NCBI RefSeq assembly: GCF_017976235.1
Contig: NZ_JACVHC010000001.1
Location: 868,001 to 932,000 of the forward strand
Origin: Pseudomonas anatoliensis
GTDB taxonomy: Bacteria > Pseudomonadota > Gammaproteobacteria > Pseudomonadales > Pseudomonadaceae
DNA: 64,000 nt
Direction of reading: 5' to 3'
In this document: piece by piece, positions 1-7,583 of the stretch
Layout of the letters: every line of letters starts with the position of its first letter
Numbering within the stretch: position 1 is the first letter of the stretch
Notes under the pieces: model-generated
Told to the model about the DNA's origin: nothing
The model's database searches: none
The model's input: only the letters and a program-made list of their open reading frames with translations
Position numbers and translations under genes: made by a program

Positions 1-420
1 ACAACCAACGTCAAGGGCACGACTTTCACGGTGCAGGGTGCGCTGCCTTTAATGGGCAAGGGGAGCAGTATCGTCATCATTGGCTCGACCGCATCCATCA
101 ATCCTGGCCCCGGCCTCGGTGTCTACGGGGCTACCAAGGCAGCGCTACGGGCGCTGGTGCGCAGCTGGATTCTGGATATCAAGGGCTCTGGCGTTCGCAT
201 CAACCTGCTCAGTCCCGGCCCGGTGAACACCCAGTCTCTGCGCGATGTACTGGGCGAGAACGCACAGCAGATCATCGATGTTCTCAGCGAGAAGAGCACA
301 CTTGGTCGGATCGGTCAGGCCCACGAGATCGGCCAGGCCGCGCTGTTCCTCGCAAGTGATGCGTCAAGCTACGTCAATGGCGCTGAACTGTTCGCCGACG
401 GTGGTGCATCCCAGGTCTAG
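1..420 (+). CDS. SDR family oxidoreductase, 3' part only
   Basis: The reading frame is already open at the first base, so the N-terminus with the Rossmann glycine motif lies outside the window. What remains is the C-terminal part of a short-chain dehydrogenase/reductase. It has the catalytic Ser in the IIGSTAS strand, the YGATK active-site Tyr-Lys pair, the SPGPVNT loop after strand beta-6, and the usual end with ASSYVNGAELFADGG. Enzymes of this family reduce or oxidise carbonyl/hydroxyl groups with NAD(P). The substrate cannot be read from the sequence. It is followed after about 77 bases by a VOC gene on the same strand. Confidence 0.88.
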   Translation, partial: TTNVKGTTFTVQGALPLMGKGSSIVIIGSTASINPGPGLGVYGATKAALRALVRSWILDIKGSGVRINLLSPGPVNTQSLRDVLGENAQQIIDVLSEKSTLGRIGQAHEIGQAALFLASDASSYVNGAELFADGGASQV

Positions 421-497
421 GCGGGTACGGAACAGTCCTTCTCTGTGGTTAAAAGCTGTATGCGATGCCGATGAATCGGCAATTAAGGAGTTACCTG

Positions 498-908
498 ATG
501 AGCGACTTTACTGGTTCGGCAATAGATCATATGGGCATCGCTGTTTCGGACACTTCGTATTCTCAAGCCTTCTACGAATCGGTGCTCAGGCCGTTAGGGA
601 TCACCCTGTTGATGAGTACCGAGGCGGATCCGCCAGGGCTGAAGCCTCGACGGCTGGGGTTTGGTTCTGGAGGAAAGCCTTTCTTTTGGTTGCATGACGC
701 GTCCGTCGCCAGTCACGGGGTGCATATAGCACTGATCGCCCCAAGTCGTGAGTCGGTTGATGCTTTCCACGCAGCCGGCATTGCTGCCGGCGGACGGGAC
801 AATGGGCCGCCGGGCATCAGGCCGCACTACCACGCCGATTACTACGCCGCTTATGTGCTGACACCTGATGGCGTGAATCTGGAAGCCGTTTGCCAAGTGG
901 CCTCTTGA
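498..908 (+). CDS. VOC (glyoxalase/dioxygenase fold) family protein
   Basis: A 136-residue protein with the single-module vicinal oxygen chelate pattern. It opens with a DHMGIAVSD strand whose His is a typical first metal ligand. An HADYYAAYVLTPDGVNLEAVC ending (positions about 114-134) follows, where the late Glu is the usual last ligand. Related proteins include glyoxalase I and extradiol dioxygenase-like enzymes, but this short form is usually of unknown substrate. The frame is open to 465. The ATG at 498 is preferred because GGAG lies just upstream (about 487-490). It may be co-transcribed with the SDR upstream. Confidence 0.82.
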   Translation: MSDFTGSAIDHMGIAVSDTSYSQAFYESVLRPLGITLLMSTEADPPGLKPRRLGFGSGGKPFFWLHDASVASHGVHIALIAPSRESVDAFHAAGIAAGGRDNGPPGIRPHYHADYYAAYVLTPDGVNLEAVCQVAS

Positions 909-1228
909 TCGAGGCTCACATCAGGTCCATTCCAGATGCCGGGGTCAGCCTCAATTTTTAGAAGCGGCATCGGCTACCAGCGGCAGCACCTCCGTCGCTG
1001 CGCGAAAGCGTCAATTACTGCGTTTGCGGATCGAACTGTTTGTCTCGGATAAATAGCGCCGAAACACGCCGCGGATAAAGTTAGCCGCGCTCATCCCGTT
1101 CAGTGTCGTAGCTGTTGGCGGAGACGCGAGACTTAATAACTTCAGCGATAGCGGACATGGTGATCTCTGTGCGGGATAAGGATGGGCAGGGCAGGATAGT
1201 CACTGTTGGATCTGCGCCTTGTTTCAAC
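909..1228. other. Intergenic gap with possible gene remnant
   Basis: A 320-base gap between convergent genes. No intact coding frame, RNA gene or clear terminator was found in it. The minus strand from 1158 to 1081 reads a 25-codon frame that may be a leftover gene start (annotated separately). Confidence 0.5.
1081..1158 (-). pseudogene. Possible 5' remnant of a nitroreductase-like gene
   Basis: From an ATG at 1158 the minus strand reads 25 codons beginning MSAIAEVIKSRVSANSYDTE, then TAA. The start resembles, from memory, the N-terminus of some nitroreductase family proteins, in which a short helix is followed by an R(V/R)S-type motif. Downstream on the same strand no frame continues the fold. 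It lies directly downstream of the tautomerase and monooxygenase genes, on the same strand, so it could be the decayed last gene of that operon. The identification is weak and it could equally be chance. Confidence 0.22.
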
Positions 1229-1582
1229 TCAGCGGCTGAAACCGTCGAATGGGGTCATGTAAACGGCGCCGAACGGGTCCAGGCGCTTGCGAATTTCAGC
1301 GTCGGGGGTGCCATACACCACGAGGCTGGAAACGGTGCACAGTTCCAGAAAACGTTGGCCGAAAGGGGCGAGCGTGGTGTCGACGTGACTGACCACTGCA
1401 TCGACGTTATAACGCTCCAAAATGTGCACGGCGCTGTTGTCTTCATTAACGCTGTATTCGTAAACCAGCGTACCGGGCTTGGCGCGGGTGGCGGCAACGA
1501 TGGTGGCGATCAGCGCCTTGAATTCAGCGAACTCTGCGGGTTTCACCGTAAGGGAAAACAGGCAGGAAATAGGGGGAAGCAT
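1229..1582 (-). CDS. Antibiotic biosynthesis monooxygenase (ABM) family protein
   Basis: A 117-residue protein with the ferredoxin-like ABM fold. It has an N-terminal beta strand (ISCLFSLTVKP), a helix, then the family-typical segment RAKPGTLVYEYSVNED around residues 33-48, followed by HILERYNVDAVVSHVDT. Members include quinol monooxygenases such as YgiN and small stress proteins, and they are cytosolic dimers. The frame opens at 1621, but ATG 1582 is chosen because GGAG lies about ten bases upstream. It follows the tautomerase gene on the same strand by 86 bases. Together they look like a small redox/aromatic detoxification operon, divergent from the LysR gene at 2015. Confidence 0.78.
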   Translation of the reverse strand: MLPPISCLFSLTVKPAEFAEFKALIATIVAATRAKPGTLVYEYSVNEDNSAVHILERYNVDAVVSHVDTTLAPFGQRFLELCTVSSLVVYGTPDAEIRKRLDPFGAVYMTPFDGFSR

Positions 1583-1668
1583 GATGGTTATCTCCGGCAG
1601 ATGTACGACAGATACCTGCACGGCCGCAGCGCTGGATTAGCCGGTGCATGTGATGCAGGTCAGGGGCG

Positions 1669-1866
1669 TCAGGGCTTTTCGGGGGCTTGGGCGAATAGCT
1701 TGCCGGCACCGGCCCAATCCGTTGCGGCTACGTCTTCGAAAATCACGTAGATGTAATTGGCATCGGTACCGGTGTGTTTAACGATGCTTTCGGTGATGTC
1801 GGCTGCAACAGCGGATTTCTGCGCATGTTCCTTACCTTCGAACCAGCTCACACGTACGACGGGCAT
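1669..1866 (-). CDS. 4-oxalocrotonate tautomerase family protein
   Basis: A 65-residue protein starting Met-Pro (MPVVRVSWFEG). The Pro exposed after Met removal is the catalytic base in this family. The FEGKEHAQKSAVAADITESIVKHTG helix and the YIYVIFEDV strand match the usual 60-70-residue fold, which assembles as hexamers or dimers. The usual Arg11 of 4-oxalocrotonate tautomerase is not at its standard place, so the exact reaction is uncertain. It is the first gene of a minus-strand pair with the ABM protein and is divergent from a LysR regulator 148 bases away. That arrangement suggests regulation by the LysR product. Confidence 0.78.
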   Translation of the reverse strand: MPVVRVSWFEGKEHAQKSAVAADITESIVKHTGTDANYIYVIFEDVAATDWAGAGKLFAQAPEKP

Positions 1867-2014
1867 GATGTATTCCTTCTAGGACATTTATATGGGGAGG
1901 TGCGCGAAGTGCACCATTGCCTTGCTGAAATCCATCGTTTGTTGAGTGCGGTGGCGATAAACGGCCTGCAGCTATAATCTGGATAGACTTAAATTCTACA
2001 ATGGCGGGCGCAGC

Positions 2015-2917
2015 ATGGTACCTATCGACTCCTTTCAGGGCGTCATCACCTTTGTTGTGGCCGCGCGCTCGTCCAGCTTTACCCAGGCAGCAGATCGCTT
2101 GGGACTGTCAAAATCTGCCGTAGGCAAGGCCATTGCGCGTTTGGAAGAGCGTTTGGGCACGCAGTTGTTTCATCGCACGACGAGACGGATATCTCTCACC
2201 GCCGATGGTGAGGCCTACTACGTCGCATGCTCCACGGCCTTGGAGGAAATCGGCACCGCTGAAAGCGGGCTGGGGCCAAGTGGTGGTGAACCTTCTGGCC
2301 GTTTGCGGGTTGATATCCCGGTGGCCTTCGGACGGCGGGTCGTCGCCCCGCTGTTGTTTGAGATCGCCAATAAATACCCGGCGCTGCAATTGAGCCTGAC
2401 GTTTTCCGACCATCTGGTCGACCCGTTCGAAGAGGGTATCGATTTGTTAGTACGGTTCGGCGAACTGCAGGACACCAGCGGCCTGGTAGCGCGACGATTG
2501 ACCCGCCAACGCTGGGCCGTCTGCGCTTCCCCTGACTACCTTGCGCGCTTCGGCACCCCGCAAACCCTGGAAGAGCTGACCCAGCATCGTTGCATCGTCG
2601 GTCATCGGCGCGGCCAGCCGCTGGCATGGCGAGTGATGCAGGCGGGTCAGACCGTCCGTTACGCCCCTCCTTCAACGCATCAGATCGGCGATGGCGAAGT
2701 CATGATTCTTGCCGCCGTGGCTGGCGCCGGCCTGTGCCAGATGCCACGCAGCCTGTTCCAGAATGACATCGAGGCCGGCAGGCTGGTCGAGGTGCTGCAA
2801 GCCTATGAGCCTGAAGCGGTTGATGTGCATGCGGTCTGGCCGAAGGTGTCGCACCTGCGTCCCAAGGTCCGCTATGTGGTCGATGAGTTGGTCAAGTTGT
2901 GCGCGCATTGGCAGTAA
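2015..2917 (+). CDS. LysR family transcriptional regulator
   Basis: A 300-residue protein of standard LysR length. Residues about 9-67 are the winged helix-turn-helix (FTQAADRLGLSKSAVGKAIARLEERLGTQLFHRT). The substrate-binding domain starts at GRLRVDIPVAFGRRVVAPLL near residue 95. It has the DLLVRFGELQDTSGLVARRL element typical of the CrgA/AaeR-like branch. The start ATG at 2015 has no strong ribosome site. The gene is divergent from the tautomerase/ABM pair, the usual position of a LysR activator of that operon. The effector is unknown. Confidence 0.93.
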   Translation: MVPIDSFQGVITFVVAARSSSFTQAADRLGLSKSAVGKAIARLEERLGTQLFHRTTRRISLTADGEAYYVACSTALEEIGTAESGLGPSGGEPSGRLRVDIPVAFGRRVVAPLLFEIANKYPALQLSLTFSDHLVDPFEEGIDLLVRFGELQDTSGLVARRLTRQRWAVCASPDYLARFGTPQTLEELTQHRCIVGHRRGQPLAWRVMQAGQTVRYAPPSTHQIGDGEVMILAAVAGAGLCQMPRSLFQNDIEAGRLVEVLQAYEPEAVDVHAVWPKVSHLRPKVRYVVDELVKLCAHWQ

Positions 2918-2965
2918 AGACCGTACACGCAATCAACGGATGGTGTTTTCTGCACAAACACATTC

Positions 2966-3163
2966 CACGTAGAAATGACTTTCTACCAGATCCACCACCC
3001 AGTCGTTGAACTGCAATTCGATCTCCACTTTCGGTTAGACCTTAAGGTAGGCGGCGAGCGACGGGATCAGGCGGTCCGAAGCCAGGGTCGCCGAGGCGCT
3101 GACGCGCAAGCGGCCGCGCGATTGCTGCGACGGCGGCACGGGAACAGCAGCGTATGATTTTTC
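2966..3163 (-). pseudogene. Decayed LysR-type substrate-binding domain fragment
   Basis: On the minus strand the stretch from about 3163 reads as the start of a LysR effector domain (SRGRLRVSASATLASDRLIP followed by SLAAYLKV). It then hits TAA at 3037-3035 and continues in the same frame with PKVEIELQFNDWVVDLVESH. The join matches the family pattern L..Y-P-x-V-x-(L)-x-(L)-x-D..VDLV, with the stop where an aromatic residue is expected. No HTH is found upstream and no rest of the domain downstream. It is a relic between two intact LysR genes. Confidence 0.72.
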
Positions 3164-3325
3164 GAGAAAAGACGCTATTGGACCTGAGCTCAGGGCATCC
3201 TTTTCAAACCATCCAAAGCATGCCCTCAGATGTGCCCCCAATGTAGCAATCCACTGGAAGTGAATGGAGCTCCATGGTTTGTGGAAAGGCAAAAATGATC
3301 AGATCAACAGCCTGCCCGACGACGC

Positions 3326-4240
3326 CTAGAGACTCTCAGGGTCGCCAAAAAACATCTGAATCCGCGACCTCAACCAACGCTCGCCCGGATCATTATCCTG
3401 CGACCCACGCCACGCCATGTGCAGTTCAAACGTGCGCGTCGGCAACGGCGGATCTTCTGCGCGGACGCCACCAGCAGACGTCAATGCTTCGGCGGCATAG
3501 TCCGGCACGGTTGCGACAATGTCAGTTCCGGCCAGCAGCGTGCTCAAACCATTGAACTGCGGCACGGCCAGTACCACATGGCGTTTGCGGCCGAGTTTCT
3601 CCAGCTCTTCATCAATGAAACCGCTGAGGTCGCCGGCAAACGACACCAGGGCGTGGGGGCGGGCGCAGTAATCGTCGAGGCTCAGCGGCCCCGGCACGGT
3701 GTCGGCGCGCAGTAACTTGGGCGCGCTACGGCGCAGTACCTTGCGCTTGGCATTGGCCGGCAAGTCGGTGGTGTAGCTGACGCCGATGGAGATTTCGCCG
3801 GAAGCCAGCAAGCCCGGCATCAAGATGTAGTTGACCCGGCGCACCACCAGCACAATTCCCGGTGATTCGGCGCGCAGGCGTTTTAGCAGCATCGGCAGCA
3901 AGGCGAATTCGACGTCATCCGACAACCCGATCCGAAATACCGAAGTGCTGGTGGCCGGATCGAATTCTGCCGCACGGCTGACGGCGGTCGAAATCGAGTC
4001 GAGGGCAGGCGAGAGCAGGGCGAAGATTTCCACCGCGCGGGCGGACGGTTCCATGCTCCGGCCGGTGCGTACGAACAAGGGATCATCGAACAGGCTGCGC
4101 AGGCGCGAGAGCGCCGCACTGATCGCCGGCTGGCCGAGGAACAATTTCTCGGCGGCGCGGGTCACACTGCGCTCATGCATCAACGTTTCGAATACGATCA
4201 ACAGGTTCAGGTCGACACGACGCAGGTCATTACGATTCAT
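3326..4240 (-). CDS. LysR family transcriptional regulator (NodD/SyrM-like branch)
   Basis: A 304-residue LysR protein. The MNRNDLRRVDLNLLIVFETL opening, the HERSVTRAAEKLFLGQPAISAALSRLR helix-turn-helix (about residues 23-49) and DDPLFVRTGRSMEPSARA are typical of the NodD/SyrM/LinR-like branch. The effector domain ends near GERWLRSRIQMFF. The frame opens upstream to 4423, but ATG 4240 is chosen because the family starts with RxDLNLL and an AGGA lies upstream. It is divergent from the oxidoreductase at 4510 with a 269-base intergenic region that should hold both promoters. It probably controls that gene. Confidence 0.92.
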   Translation of the reverse strand: MNRNDLRRVDLNLLIVFETLMHERSVTRAAEKLFLGQPAISAALSRLRSLFDDPLFVRTGRSMEPSARAVEIFALLSPALDSISTAVSRAAEFDPATSTSVFRIGLSDDVEFALLPMLLKRLRAESPGIVLVVRRVNYILMPGLLASGEISIGVSYTTDLPANAKRKVLRRSAPKLLRADTVPGPLSLDDYCARPHALVSFAGDLSGFIDEELEKLGRKRHVVLAVPQFNGLSTLLAGTDIVATVPDYAAEALTSAGGVRAEDPPLPTRTFELHMAWRGSQDNDPGERWLRSRIQMFFGDPESL

Positions 4241-4509
4241 CTGGAGTCCTGGCAGAGTCATCAAGCTTGACGAGGGCAGCCATATGAGAACAATGGCCGG
4301 CATGAATCTTACGGGGAAAGACTGGTACTCTGCACCGGAAAATTCAGCTTTACTCAGACGGTGGCAGCAGTTTTTCAAGGATTTTGCCAATACCGCCCAT
4401 ACTGCGGAATCAATGACAGGCATGTCGACTATTAATAGCCACTGATAGTCTTGGGTTAAAAGCCCAGATAGAGTTCATGGCATTAGAGGTTACTTTGACG
4501 AGGTTTGCG

Positions 4510-5532
4510 ATGTCCCGCACGATCCGTTTTCACAAGTTTGGTCCGGCCGAGGTGCTCAAATGCGAAGAGCATGCGGCCGCTCAGCCAGGTCCTGGCGAAG
4601 TGCAGGTGCGTGTCGAGGCAATCGGCATCAGTTGGTACGACACGCTCTGGCGCCAGAATCTGGCGTCGTCCCAGGCACGCCTGCCATCAGGCCTTGGTCA
4701 TGAAATGGCCGGCGTGGTCACGGCGATTGGCGCTGATGTCGAAGACCTGTCCGTCGGTGACAAGGTCGCCAGTTTCCCGGCCGAAAGTCCGAACGACTAT
4801 CCAGTCTACGGCGAGTCGATCGTACTGCCGCGTACTGCGCTGACCCGTTATCCGGATGTGCTCAGCCCGATCGAAGCCAGTGTGCATTACACACCGCTGT
4901 TGATCGCCTATTTCGCCTACGCCGATCTGGCACGGGTCAAACCGGGGCAGTTTGCCCTGGTCACTGACGCCAGCCATTGCGCCGGCCCTTCGTTTGTACA
5001 ACTGGGCAAGGCCATGGGCGTGCGGGTCATTGCCGCCACCAAAGAGGCGGGAGAGCGCGAGTACCTGCTGTCTCTGGGCGCGGAAAAGGTGATTGTCACC
5101 GAAGAGGAAGATCTGTTGATGCGAATCAACAAGATCACCGACAACCGTGGCGTCGATGTGGTGTTCGACGGCCTTGGCGGTCCGCAGATGTCGCTGCTTG
5201 GCGATGTGCTGGCGCCCCGTGGCAGCCTTGTGCTGTACGGCCTGCAGGGTGGGAACCAGACGCCGTTCCCGGCATGCGCAGCGTTCCAGAAGAACATCCA
5301 GTTCTTTGTGCATTGCATCGGCAACTTCACCGGCAAACCGGAGCTGGGTATCACCCAGGATCACGTGGCCCTGCAACGTGCCCTGCGTGACATCAACCAG
5401 TTGACCGCTGACCGCGTGTTGCTTCCGCTCAAGACCCGGGTGTTCCCGTTCAGCGAGTTCGTCGAAGCGCATCGCTACATGGACGAATGCCCATGCCGCG
5501 AACGGGTTGCCCTTCAAATCGAGTCGGCGTAA
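4510..5532 (+). CDS. MDR-family NAD(P)-dependent alcohol dehydrogenase/quinone oxidoreductase
   Basis: A 340-residue medium-chain dehydrogenase/reductase. The GroES-like domain covers about residues 25-115 (GEVQVRVEAIGISWYDTLW, then GHEMAGVVTAIGADVEDLSVGDKVA). The Rossmann part includes LGAEKVIVTEEEDLLMRINK and GVDVVFDGLGG. The structural zinc cysteine cluster is absent and the catalytic zinc ligands are not complete. It is therefore closer to the zinc-independent quinone-oxidoreductase type, although databases often call such proteins zinc-dependent. ATG 4510 is chosen over 4477 because GAGG is seven bases upstream. A hairpin terminator follows the stop. It is divergent from a LysR gene, its likely regulator. 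Confidence 0.88.
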   Translation: MSRTIRFHKFGPAEVLKCEEHAAAQPGPGEVQVRVEAIGISWYDTLWRQNLASSQARLPSGLGHEMAGVVTAIGADVEDLSVGDKVASFPAESPNDYPVYGESIVLPRTALTRYPDVLSPIEASVHYTPLLIAYFAYADLARVKPGQFALVTDASHCAGPSFVQLGKAMGVRVIAATKEAGEREYLLSLGAEKVIVTEEEDLLMRINKITDNRGVDVVFDGLGGPQMSLLGDVLAPRGSLVLYGLQGGNQTPFPACAAFQKNIQFFVHCIGNFTGKPELGITQDHVALQRALRDINQLTADRVLLPLKTRVFPFSEFVEAHRYMDECPCRERVALQIESA

Positions 5533-5543
5533 CCCTCGTCATC

Positions 5544-5570
5544 AGAGTCCGTGGCCCCACGGACTCTTTC
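5544..5570 (+). terminator. Rho-independent-like terminator after the MDR oxidoreductase
   Basis: AGAGTCCGTGG at 5544-5554 pairs with CCACGGACTCT at 5557-5567 around a very short loop and is followed by TTTCG. The stem is strong and lies 12 bases after the stop codon at 5532. Confidence 0.75.
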
Positions 5571-5575
5571 GTGTT

Positions 5576-6079
5576 TATCCCCGTCTGAAAAGCAAAGCTC
5601 TCTGGCGCCATGTCCGGGACCTGTTCAGCAACTGAACTGGTTTTTGCTCTGGATCTGTATCTTCTAATCGCAATGTAAGCCCTGATAATTGAGTGATTAC
5701 TTTCATCTCAAGGAATGAGCCATGGCTGTGCATTCAATTTACCGTCCTCAACATATAGACCTCAGTTTTGTTAAACACGGCAATCTTTGTTTAATTGCTG
5801 TAGGGCTATTCCGAAACTCCTTCTCTTTTTCTTGTAATCACTTGTCGTGGGACGTTGTGGGAAGTTTCCTAGGATTATTTGTCAATAAAAAATACCCTTG
5901 CATAACAATCACTTGAGAGCGCCCTGTGGCGAAAATAGAGTTTTTCTCAGGTCAAGTGTTTCAAATAACTACGAATTTGTAAGTGTTAGCATCTGAGCGT
6001 CTATTACTTATTGATTAATTGTCGTGCGGTCGGTCTTCTGTCTGCGCGCCATGAAACCTTTTATACCGGGTAAATACCG
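5576..6079. other. AT-rich intergenic region with one doubtful small frame
   Basis: About 500 bases that are visibly richer in A and T than the surrounding genes, with runs such as TCAATAAAAAATACC. The only frame of note is 5722-5916 (annotated separately). The region presumably carries the promoter of the 484-residue gene at 6080. No RNA gene was recognised. Confidence 0.5.
5722..5916 (+). CDS. Doubtful small hypothetical ORF
   Basis: A 64-codon frame (MAVHSIYRPQHIDLSF...) with AAGGA about nine bases before the ATG. The middle is hydrophobic (NLCLIAVGLF and VVGSFLGLFV) and the codon use is AT-rich, unlike neighbouring genes. I recognise no family. The ribosome site is the only positive evidence. 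It may be a small membrane peptide, horizontally acquired DNA, or an open frame by chance. Confidence 0.22.
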   Translation: MAVHSIYRPQHIDLSFVKHGNLCLIAVGLFRNSFSFSCNHLSWDVVGSFLGLFVNKKYPCITIT

Positions 6080-7534
6080 ATGAGCACGATCCATGATCAG
6101 GCAATGAATTATGTCTACCAGCAAGTATTGCAACGTTTGCTGAGTTTTTTCTCTCGAGCGGAGCGCACGGCATTGCAGTTGCTGATTCAGCGATTGGCCG
6201 TGGCTGCTGGCGGCATGGAGAACATCGGTCAATTCAAGGTGCTGGTCAACCAGACCGGGTCGCGCGACAGCTGTTACACATTGGCGCTGCTGCGGGCAGC
6301 GCAGTTGAGTATCGCCGGGCGCGCGCCCGGTACGTTTCAGCTACGGGTGGCGACTTTACGCTGGAGCGGCAACAGTGACACGGCACTGCAGAACATGCAC
6401 CGAAGCTACGGGGCGCTGTTCCTCTATGACGATCCTCGGGTCGAGCTGTTGATGCTGGATCATCGCCAGGTCCTGCCATTCGACCATCAGGCACCGATTT
6501 GCGAAGAGGGGCGCGAGACCCATCGTCTTAACCTGCTTTTGCTGGGGCATCGAAGAAACTACGGCGAAGCGCTTGAGTTGTGGGACGACGCTTATCTGGC
6601 TACTGCCGAGTACTACGGTCAGATCTCCCGCTGGAACAATGGCGTCGATGCCATGATCGGCAGTGAGTCGTTACACCGCCAGAAGCACTTTCTCGACGGC
6701 TTGAGTCGTGCTGTTCAAAAAGCCTCCATTGCCGGTCCGCTGGTGAGCTCTGCTGGCTTTGAAGCGCTATTCCCGCTGCTCGACGGGCTGGGCGGGGATT
6801 ACTACCGCGAGTTCTACACCGAAGAGGAGCAGGTAACCTGGCGCCCCGAAGGTGAGTTCGAAGCGTGTCGGCGCACCGGTTTCATCAACATCAATGACAT
6901 GATCGTCGGCAAGCTCGAGGAGCGCTGGCCGTTGCTCAGTGACTTTCTCGGGTTCCAGGCGGATGACCTGAGCCTTTATCAAATTGACGATGAATATGCA
7001 GATCCTCTGGTCGCTGCGCATCTTCGAGGAATGCAGGCGCGGTTCATCGAGGGGAGAACCTACGAGGCCGGAATCAGCGAATACCTGCACAGCAGTCTGG
7101 AGACGATGCGGCGCAGACAGGTACCCGAGCCGGTTTGCGAACAGATGCTCGCCAACTTCGGCAATCTGCAGGATCCGCGACAGTTGCGGGTGCAGGCGGA
7201 AGGCTGGCTCTCGGCCGGTTTCGACATGAACGATACCCAGCTGATGTGCCTGCTGTTTGCACCGTTTGTTGATAGCGGGGCAGGACTGGAACGGTTTCTG
7301 CGCAATTGTCATCCCGGCATGTTGGTGGCATTGCCGGATCTGCACCGGGCAATGCAGGGTCTGCATGCACCTGAGCAAGTGCTGAAGTGGATGACGGACG
7401 TCAGCGGGTTGCCGGTCAAATTGATTGTGCGTCTCTACTCCATGGGGCCCGTTCGGTTGCTTGCGTCCGGCGACAGTGCCAGTGCGCAGGAGGCGGGTGC
7501 CGAGCCAGCAAACGATCGATCGGCGGAAGGCTGA
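6080..7534 (+). CDS. Uncharacterised 484-residue protein linked to a MocR regulator
   Basis: I recognise no domain. The protein is soluble, with no signal peptide or membrane segment. The N-terminal 60 residues are helical (YVYQQVLQRLLSFFSRAERTALQLLIQRLAVAAGG). A mixed middle region has several aromatic/acidic patches (DGLGGDYYREFYTEEEQVTW), and the C-terminal third is helical. The last 20 residues are low-complexity and Ala/Glu-rich. Codon use matches the host, so it is a real gene. It starts after the AT-rich gap with only a weak ribosome site. The MocR-like gene begins 49 bases after its stop on the same strand, so the two are probably one unit. Confidence 0.8.
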   Translation: MSTIHDQAMNYVYQQVLQRLLSFFSRAERTALQLLIQRLAVAAGGMENIGQFKVLVNQTGSRDSCYTLALLRAAQLSIAGRAPGTFQLRVATLRWSGNSDTALQNMHRSYGALFLYDDPRVELLMLDHRQVLPFDHQAPICEEGRETHRLNLLLLGHRRNYGEALELWDDAYLATAEYYGQISRWNNGVDAMIGSESLHRQKHFLDGLSRAVQKASIAGPLVSSAGFEALFPLLDGLGGDYYREFYTEEEQVTWRPEGEFEACRRTGFININDMIVGKLEERWPLLSDFLGFQADDLSLYQIDDEYADPLVAAHLRGMQARFIEGRTYEAGISEYLHSSLETMRRRQVPEPVCEQMLANFGNLQDPRQLRVQAEGWLSAGFDMNDTQLMCLLFAPFVDSGAGLERFLRNCHPGMLVALPDLHRAMQGLHAPEQVLKWMTDVSGLPVKLIVRLYSMGPVRLLASGDSASAQEAGAEPANDRSAEG

Positions 7535-7583
7535 CCGTGAGCCCATCGCATAACCCTGAATCACAGCCAATGGATGCCGGCTC

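Noticed and set aside
1115..1750. Plus-strand frame of 211 codons over the ABM and tautomerase genes
   Set aside because: The minus strand holds two recognisable small enzymes with ribosome sites; the plus frame has no family.
3831..4445. Plus-strand frame of 204 codons across the LysR gene and the divergent promoter
   Set aside because: Opposite an intact LysR gene; Ser/Arg/Thr-rich shadow text.
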